Shown piece after piece: positions 44,149 through 49,421 of a stretch of 49,421 bases of DNA; position 1 is the stretch's first letter; the number at the start of each line of letters is the position of its first letter. The translations under genes and the position numbers were made by a program. Below the pieces are notes generated by a model. That model did no database searches and was not told the DNA's origin. It worked only from the letters and a program-made list of their open reading frames with translations. Where the stretch lies: NCBI GenBank assembly GCA_945276085.1, contig CALYPO010000003.1, positions 1 through 49,421 on the forward strand. The letters run 5' to 3'. This DNA comes from an uncultured Gilliamella sp. (GTDB lineage Bacteria > Pseudomonadota > Gammaproteobacteria > Enterobacterales > Orbaceae).

Positions 44149-45876
44149 ATGATAGCCTTATCGCCGATATTTGTTTTAAGCTTTACTATCATTGTTTTGC
44201 TTATTGCCCTATTTTTTCTGAAAATGAACACAAAAGGGTGTGCTTTTTTAACCGTGTGTGGTTTAGTTTGTGCATTGCTATGTTCTTCTATGATTGGTTA
44301 CAAAATATCGTTTAATACCCAGATGATAACAGATATAAGCAGCGATAATATGCAAATATCTTTAAATTCGGATGTAACAACCAAAGCAGACTCTGTACCA
44401 AATAATGAGGAAACAATTGCTGTTGATGCTGTGCCCACTGAGCCCGAAACAAAGGCTGATGATAACGCTCAACAAAACAATCAAACTGATGTTAATTCCA
44501 ACACAACCTCAGATACTAATAATGAAAATATTGAAGATAAATCGAACACAGATCCATCAATGGAAGAATGGAAAGCGCATCAAATTACTGCCTTATTTAC
44601 TTGTGATGGTTATGGATTGCTTTATACCAGTTTAATTTTAATCATTGCAATTACAGTATCTTGCTTAGCCTATCGTTGGTTTGTCCATGAAAGAATTGCT
44701 CATGGTTTGTTTTATGTTATTTTACTCTTTATGACATTAGGCGGCGTTACACTAGTCTATGCTAGCCATTTGATCTCTTTTTTTGTTGGCATTGAATTAC
44801 TTTCAATTCCATTTGTTGGGTTAATTGGCTATCAATATATACAAACTCACTCCTTAGAGGCTGCCGTTAAATATATGATTTTATCCGCTGTGGCTAGTGT
44901 GTTTTTATTGATGGGCATTGCCTTTTATTATGCAACAACTGGCGAGCTAACTTTTAGCGGGTTAAGTTACCAACTTTCAACTATGTCTTACCCAAGTAAT
45001 TTATTACTAATGGGCGTTTGTTTAATGTTAGTTGGGATTGGTTTTAAACTTTCATTAGTGCCTTTTCAGTTATGGTTGCCCGATGTTTATCAAGGTGCAC
45101 CGACAGTTGTTGCTCTATTATTATCAACAGTAGGAAAGGTCGCACTATTTTGTGCTATTGCAAGGTTGTTTTTATTGGCACCGATTGTTAATAATGAAAC
45201 CATTCGAATGATACTTGTTATCATGGCACTATTATCAATACTATGGGGAAATTTAATTGCTTTAATGCAAAGTAGTCTAAAACGGCTATTAGCGTATTCC
45301 TCCATTGCACATTTTGGTTATTTACTCATTGCCTTAATTGCTGTGCAATATCAAGTATTAGCTTTAGAAACAATTGGGGTATACTTAATTAGCTATATTT
45401 TAGCCAATATCTGCATATTAGGCGTGATTAGTTTAGAATCACATTCTGATGAATTGCAAGATCATGAAAACGAAGTGGATTTATCGGGATTATTCTGGCG
45501 TAGACCTATCTTAGCATTAACGATGGCCGTTGGATTATTATCGTTAGCTGGAGTCCCCCTTACAGCAGGGTTTGTTGGTCGTTTTCTATTAGTACTGTTG
45601 GGGGTAACTGCTGAATTATGGTGGTTAATTGCTGCAGTGGTAATTGGTAGCGCTCTAGGTTTATATTTTTATGCACGCTTAATTATTAATCTTTATATTA
45701 GGCCTTCTTGTCGAGACGATCAGATATTAAATAGTGCTATTATCAAACTAAAATGGCAGGATATTAAAATAAGCGAACTCATTATTGCGTTGTCTGCCTT
45801 ATTAATTCTCATTTGTGGTATTTATCCTAAATGGCTATTTAATTTAGTGAGTATGGCGCAATATCTGACGACTTAA
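44149..45876 (+). CDS. nuoN: NuoN-like antiporter subunit with a large polar insertion
   Basis: The 575-residue protein (E. coli NuoN 485) shows a constant +83 offset at key sites: E133/E216, K158/K241, K217/K300, K247/K330 and H305/H388 are all kept, and K395 is R478. Unlike NuoK, L and M, its proton channel is largely intact. The extra 83 residues lie between the second and third membrane helices (about 58-145). They are rich in Asn, Asp, Thr, Glu and Ser, low in complexity, and predicted to face the periplasm. It is last of the five nuo genes, 6 bp after nuoM. Confidence 0.92.
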   Translation: MIALSPIFVLSFTIIVLLIALFFLKMNTKGCAFLTVCGLVCALLCSSMIGYKISFNTQMITDISSDNMQISLNSDVTTKADSVPNNEETIAVDAVPTEPETKADDNAQQNNQTDVNSNTTSDTNNENIEDKSNTDPSMEEWKAHQITALFTCDGYGLLYTSLILIIAITVSCLAYRWFVHERIAHGLFYVILLFMTLGGVTLVYASHLISFFVGIELLSIPFVGLIGYQYIQTHSLEAAVKYMILSAVASVFLLMGIAFYYATTGELTFSGLSYQLSTMSYPSNLLLMGVCLMLVGIGFKLSLVPFQLWLPDVYQGAPTVVALLLSTVGKVALFCAIARLFLLAPIVNNETIRMILVIMALLSILWGNLIALMQSSLKRLLAYSSIAHFGYLLIALIAVQYQVLALETIGVYLISYILANICILGVISLESHSDELQDHENEVDLSGLFWRRPILALTMAVGLLSLAGVPLTAGFVGRFLLVLLGVTAELWWLIAAVVIGSALGLYFYARLIINLYIRPSCRDDQILNSAIIKLKWQDIKISELIIALSALLILICGIYPKWLFNLVSMAQYLTT

Positions 45877-46017
45877 TAAGCGTTTTTCGCCTTAAAAAGT
45901 TTTTACAGTTAGATTGAAATTGATTTGAACAATGTACTTGGGTCTTTTTTATATTAGAAAATATCTGTTACCTTAAACATTTTGACAAGAAATAGTTAAT
46001 AATAGATTTAGTTATTG

Positions 46018-46026
46018 TGTTATAAT
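46018..46026 (+). promoter_or_regulatory. Extended -10 promoter for yajC-secD-secF
   Basis: TGTTATAAT matches the extended -10 pattern TG-n-TATAAT exactly, 40 bp before the yajC ATG. A TTGACA at 45982-45987 is too distant (33 bp) to be its -35. The extended -10 could suffice alone. Confidence 0.55.
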
Positions 46027-46065
46027 TCCGACCTTTAATATTTTATTTGAATCAAGAGGACCTAT

Positions 46066-46398
46066 ATGGACTTTTTAATTTCTAATGCTTATGCAACTGA
46101 AGGGGCTGCGGCTGAAAGCAATCCTTATTTTTTACCTATCATGTTGGTTGTGTTTGGTCTGTTTTTCTATTTTATGATTATGCGCCCACAACAAAAACGT
46201 GCTAAAGCCCATCGTGAACTTATGGCTTCGATTTCAAAAGGTGACGAAGTGTTAACCAATGGTGGACTTATTGGTCGTGTATCTAAAGTTAACGACAATG
46301 GTTATATTGCGTTAGAGTTAAATGATACAACAGAGGTTGTTATCAAACGTGACTTTATCACATCTGTTTTACCAAAAGGGACAATGAAGTCACTATAA
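46066..46398 (+). CDS. yajC: YajC, Sec translocase accessory subunit
   Basis: A 110-residue protein (same length as E. coli YajC) with one membrane helix (about 23-43) followed by the conserved IMRPQQKRAKAHRELM segment and a small cytoplasmic beta-rich domain (SISKGDEVLTNGGLIGRVSKV). It associates with SecDF and YidC at the SecYEG channel. CAAGAGG precedes the ATG. The usual upstream genes queA and tgt are absent; nuoN precedes it instead. Confidence 0.96.
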   Translation: MDFLISNAYATEGAAAESNPYFLPIMLVVFGLFFYFMIMRPQQKRAKAHRELMASISKGDEVLTNGGLIGRVSKVNDNGYIALELNDTTEVVIKRDFITSVLPKGTMKSL

Positions 46399-46456
46399 TA
46401 GCAAAAGCTGTTATAGTTCATTGTGTTAATTAGCTAATTCCACAAGAGAATATGTC

Positions 46457-48313
46457 GTGTTAAATCGCTATCCTTTGTGGAAGTACATTATGTTGGTCGT
46501 CGTTATTCTCGCCGGCCTACTTTATGCACTTCCAAATATTTATGGTGAAGATCCCGCTATACAAATTTCCGGTTCAAATACTGCTGAAATTAATGTTGCT
46601 ACCCAAGATAAAATTAAAAAACTCTTGACTGATAATCATATAGAACCTAAATCATTTGTCTTTGAAAATAAATCTATTTTAATTCGTGTAGGTGATAATG
46701 ATACTCAGCTCAAAGCCAAAGAGTTAATATCACAAGAGTTAGGGAATGATTATATTGTTGCACTCAATTTAGCACCAGCAACTCCAGCTTGGTTAACGGC
46801 TTTAGGTGCCGAACCAATGAAACTTGGTCTTGATTTACGTGGTGGTGTTCACTTCTTAATGGAAGTTGATATGACAACAGCACTCAGTAAGCTCATTGAA
46901 CAATCGACTGAAAATTTAAAATTTGAGTTAACAAATAGCAAATTAAATTATGCAGCCATCAATAAAGAGGGCAATCAACAAATTGTTGTGCAATTTGCGA
47001 ATATTGAAGATCGTAATAAAGCTATCACTAAAATTAATGGTTTACCAGATTACAAACTTACCTCACAAACTGAAAATAGTATTACTATCAATATCAGTGA
47101 ACAGCGTTTACAACAAGCCAAAAATGATGCTGTTCAACAAAATACCACTATTTTACGTAATCGTGTAAATCAATTAGGTGTTGCTGAGCCTATTGTGCAG
47201 CGTCAAGGTTCAGATCGCATTGTGGTGGAATTACCGGGTATTCAAGATACTGCTTTAGCTAAACGTATTTTGGGGGCAACAGCCACCCTTGAGTTTAGGC
47301 AAGTAAATGAAGATAACACCCCTAATTTACCCGCTATTATCAAAGGTGATATGCGCGTTCCATATGGTTCTGAAATCAAATATATGGAAAACGGGCGCCC
47401 TGTTTTGCTCTATAAACGTGTAGTACTAACTGGTGATCACATTACTGATTCTTCATTCAGAGTCAATGAATATAGCCAACCAGAAGTTGCTATTACGCTT
47501 GATAGTTCTGGTGGTAAAACGATGCTAGATTTTACTCAGAAAAATCTCAAAAAATCGATGGCAACGTTATTTGTCGAATATAAAGATACAGGAAAACGTG
47601 ACGAAAATGATAAACCTATTCTTGAAAAACAAGAGCGGGTAATCAATGTTGCGACAATTCAAGGTATTTTTAGTGATCGTTTTCAGGTGACAGGGATAAG
47701 TAGTGTTGATGAAGCTAAAAATCTATCCCTACTATTACGAGCTGGCGCCTTAATTGCACCGATTCAAATTATCGAAGAGCGTACAGTTGGACCATCAATG
47801 GGACAAGAGAATATCACACAAGGTTTAGAGTCTTGTGTTTGGGGACTACTCATTTCTGTCTTCTTTATGCTCATTGTTTATCGTCTATTTGGTGTGTTTG
47901 CTAGCCTTGCGTTGGTTGCCAACTTAATACTAATTGTGGGCGCTATGTCATTATTACCAGGCGCAACATTAAGTATGCCAGGTATTGCAGGGATTGTATT
48001 AACAGTAGGTATGGCCGTTGATGCTAACGTTCTTATCAATGAACGAATTAAAGAAGAGCTCAGTAATGGTCGCGGTGTACAACATGCCATTAATGAAGGT
48101 TATGCTGGGGCTTGGAGTAGTATTTTCGATGCGAATATTACCACATTAATTACCGCGGTTATTCTTTATGCTGTGGGTACTGGCTCGATTAAAGGATTTG
48201 CTATCACCTTGGGTATCGGTATTGTAACATCGATGTTTACATCGATCGTAGGTACTCGAGCATTAGCTAATTTGATTTATGGCGGTCGTCGCGTTAATAA
48301 GTTATCAATTTAG
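46457..48313 (+). CDS. secD: SecD, protein-export membrane protein
   Basis: The 618-residue RND-superfamily protein (E. coli 615) has an N-terminal membrane helix, a large periplasmic P1 domain (about 30-445) containing GLDLRGGVHFLMEVD, and five further helices at the C-terminus. Proton-path Asp/Arg residues lie in GMAVDANVLINERIKEE. With SecF it uses the proton gradient to pull proteins across the membrane. The start is GTG at 46457, with AAGAGA upstream; it gives the family N-terminus LNRYPLWKYIML. Confidence 0.96.
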   Translation: MLNRYPLWKYIMLVVVILAGLLYALPNIYGEDPAIQISGSNTAEINVATQDKIKKLLTDNHIEPKSFVFENKSILIRVGDNDTQLKAKELISQELGNDYIVALNLAPATPAWLTALGAEPMKLGLDLRGGVHFLMEVDMTTALSKLIEQSTENLKFELTNSKLNYAAINKEGNQQIVVQFANIEDRNKAITKINGLPDYKLTSQTENSITINISEQRLQQAKNDAVQQNTTILRNRVNQLGVAEPIVQRQGSDRIVVELPGIQDTALAKRILGATATLEFRQVNEDNTPNLPAIIKGDMRVPYGSEIKYMENGRPVLLYKRVVLTGDHITDSSFRVNEYSQPEVAITLDSSGGKTMLDFTQKNLKKSMATLFVEYKDTGKRDENDKPILEKQERVINVATIQGIFSDRFQVTGISSVDEAKNLSLLLRAGALIAPIQIIEERTVGPSMGQENITQGLESCVWGLLISVFFMLIVYRLFGVFASLALVANLILIVGAMSLLPGATLSMPGIAGIVLTVGMAVDANVLINERIKEELSNGRGVQHAINEGYAGAWSSIFDANITTLITAVILYAVGTGSIKGFAITLGIGIVTSMFTSIVGTRALANLIYGGRRVNKLSI

Positions 48314-48322
48314 AGGTTTATT

Positions 48323-49324
48323 GTGACTGTTGATAAAAAAGAAAATCATGATGTTAGAGAACTAAATCATGGACGCAGAGTGCTCGACTTTTTAAAATTT
48401 GGTTTTATCGCTTTTGTGATTTCAATGCTACTCGTAGTCGCTTCAGTTGTCGTTATCTTTGTTAAGGGTTTTAATCTTGGACAAGATTTCACCGGCGGTA
48501 CAACCGTTGAAATTACGGTGACAAAAGCAGTTAATCTTGATGATCTGCGTAATAGTTTACGGGACGCCGGTTATCATGAGCCCGTCGTGCAATACTATGG
48601 TAGCAGTAAAGATATTATCATTCGATTGGCTGCGGCTAAACAAGAAAACGGTACGGTATCATCTGTTATTGATAATGCGTTAGGCAGTAAAATTTCTAAT
48701 TTAATCCATAAAGATATTGATGCTGATGCGCAGATTAAACGTATTGAATTTGTAGGTCCGACTGTTGGTGCTGAATTAGCACAAGATGGTATCTTAGCGA
48801 TTTGCGCTGCGTTAATTTGTATCTTGATCTATATCGCGTTTCGTTTTGAATGGCGATTTGGTACGGGTGCAGTAGTTGCATTAGCGCATGATGTTGTGAT
48901 AACTGCTGGTTATTTATCGTTATTTCAACGTGAATTAGATCTAACGATTATTGCTGCAATGTTATCCATCATTGGCTATTCTCTTAACGATACCATTGTT
49001 GTATTTGACCGAATTCGTGAAAACTTTAGAAAAATTCGTCGAGCTTCTCCTTATGATGTCATTAATATTTCGTTAACCCAGACTTTACACCGCACTCTGA
49101 TGACTTCAGGAACAACGCTTGCAGTTGTGATTATCCTGTATATTTTTGGCGGTTCAATGTTAAAAGGTTTTTCTGAAACATTAGGCGTTGGTATTATTTT
49201 AGGGACAATTTCATCAATTTATGTTGCTGCTTATATGTCACTTAAATTAGGTATAAAACGCGAACATTTTATGCCACCAAAAGTGGAAGTTGAAGGCGCA
49301 GATCAACCATCGATTTTACGTTAG
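48323..49324 (+). CDS. secF: SecF, protein-export membrane protein
   Basis: The 333-residue partner of SecD (E. coli 323) has six membrane helices and a short periplasmic domain. FNLGQDFTGGTTVEI, the RIEFVGPTVGAELAQDG segment and SLNDTIVVFDRIREN in the fourth helix are diagnostic. The start is GTG at 48323, 9 bp after secD, preceded by AGAGG. A strong terminator follows, closing the yajC-secD-secF operon. Confidence 0.96.
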   Translation: MTVDKKENHDVRELNHGRRVLDFLKFGFIAFVISMLLVVASVVVIFVKGFNLGQDFTGGTTVEITVTKAVNLDDLRNSLRDAGYHEPVVQYYGSSKDIIIRLAAAKQENGTVSSVIDNALGSKISNLIHKDIDADAQIKRIEFVGPTVGAELAQDGILAICAALICILIYIAFRFEWRFGTGAVVALAHDVVITAGYLSLFQRELDLTIIAAMLSIIGYSLNDTIVVFDRIRENFRKIRRASPYDVINISLTQTLHRTLMTSGTTLAVVIILYIFGGSMLKGFSETLGVGIILGTISSIYVAAYMSLKLGIKREHFMPPKVEVEGADQPSILR

Positions 49325-49330
49325 TTATAT

Positions 49331-49378
49331 AAAGCTCTTTCACATAGTGAAAGGGCTTTATTTGATTGTTTTTTTAAC
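49331..49378 (+). terminator. Terminator after secF
   Basis: AAAGCTCTTTCAC (49331-49343), loop ATA and GTGAAAGGGCTTT (49347-49359) form a 13-bp stem with a single G-U pair. A T-rich stretch (ATTTGATTGTTTTTTT) follows. It lies 7 bp past the secF stop. Confidence 0.9.
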
Positions 49379-49421
49379 AATTAACATCAAATAGATTGAC
49401 ACCTATGGTCTAGTTGCATAT

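Noticed and set aside
39941..45876. Interpretation as Mrp antiporter, hydrogenase-4 or DAB-type genes instead of nuo
   Set aside because: NuoK matches E. coli NuoK end to end, NuoL has the lateral helix, and NuoM/NuoN align with constant offsets, so complex I ancestry is clear.
45877..45920. Terminator after nuoN
   Set aside because: The TAAGCG...CGCCTTA pairing is imperfect and too short to call with confidence.
1..49421. CRISPR array, insertion sequence or prophage
   Set aside because: No regularly spaced repeats of CRISPR type, no transposase or integrase, and no terminal repeats with target duplications were seen.

Overview
The window is a stretch of an AT-rich gammaproteobacterial chromosome. 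Nearly every gene is a housekeeping or metabolic gene with a clear Escherichia coli counterpart. Several gene neighbourhoods match E. coli: tRNA-Trp/maoP/comM, znuCB divergent from znuA-mepM, tolB-pal-cpoB-tRNA-Lys, aspS-nudB and yajC-secD-secF. The low GC content, short spacers, moderate gene sizes and an L-ascorbate operon suggest an animal-associated lineage such as the Orbales (Gilliamella/Frischella type). That assignment is an inference from sequence flavour, not proven here. I see no insertion sequence, prophage, CRISPR array or rRNA.

Layout. 1-2054: 3' part of tRNA-Trp, maoP, and convergent comM (yifB). 2170-9466: high-affinity zinc uptake (znuB-znuC divergent from znuA, with a Zur-like palindrome between them), then cell-wall genes mepM and mrcB and the DNA glycosylase gene mutM. 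9893-12859: tolB-pal-cpoB without tolQRA, followed by tRNA-Lys with its own recognisable promoter. 13561-18206: pepT with an AbgT-family transporter gene, and murJ. 18701-25580: L-ascorbate regulon: ulaR-ulaG leftward, and ulaAB (a IIC-IIB fusion)-ulaC-ulaF-ulaD-ulaE rightward, around a control region with a perfect CRP site and a pair of matching 13-bp palindromes 320 bp apart. 25919-26890: an unrecognised polytopic membrane protein. 26885-31263 (leftward): moeB-dusC, then a three-gene operon of two small polytopic membrane proteins and an M20 amidohydrolase. 31536-36909: aspS, nudB, a small secreted protein, ubiD and a Sel1-repeat protein. 36947-39592: ppc. 39941-45876: nuoJKLMN alone. 46066-49324: yajC-secD-secF.

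The most unusual region is nuoJKLMN. These five genes encode the distal membrane arm of respiratory complex I, but no nuoA-I lies beside them (ppc is the divergent neighbour). All five reading frames are open. Even so, NuoK lacks both essential membrane glutamates, NuoM lacks four proton-channel residues, NuoL lacks its TM8 and TM11 channel residues, and NuoN keeps most of its channel residues but carries about 83 extra residues of Asn/Asp/Thr/Glu-rich sequence. This looks like a complex I remnant repurposed for, or decaying towards, something other than canonical NADH:quinone oxidoreductase.

Other points of interest are the architecture of the ula control region, including a possible base-pairing switch at the ulaA start codon, the uncharacterised membrane-pair/M20 hydrolase operon, the orphan membrane protein with helically phased upstream repeats, and two decayed small ORFs in intergenic DNA.
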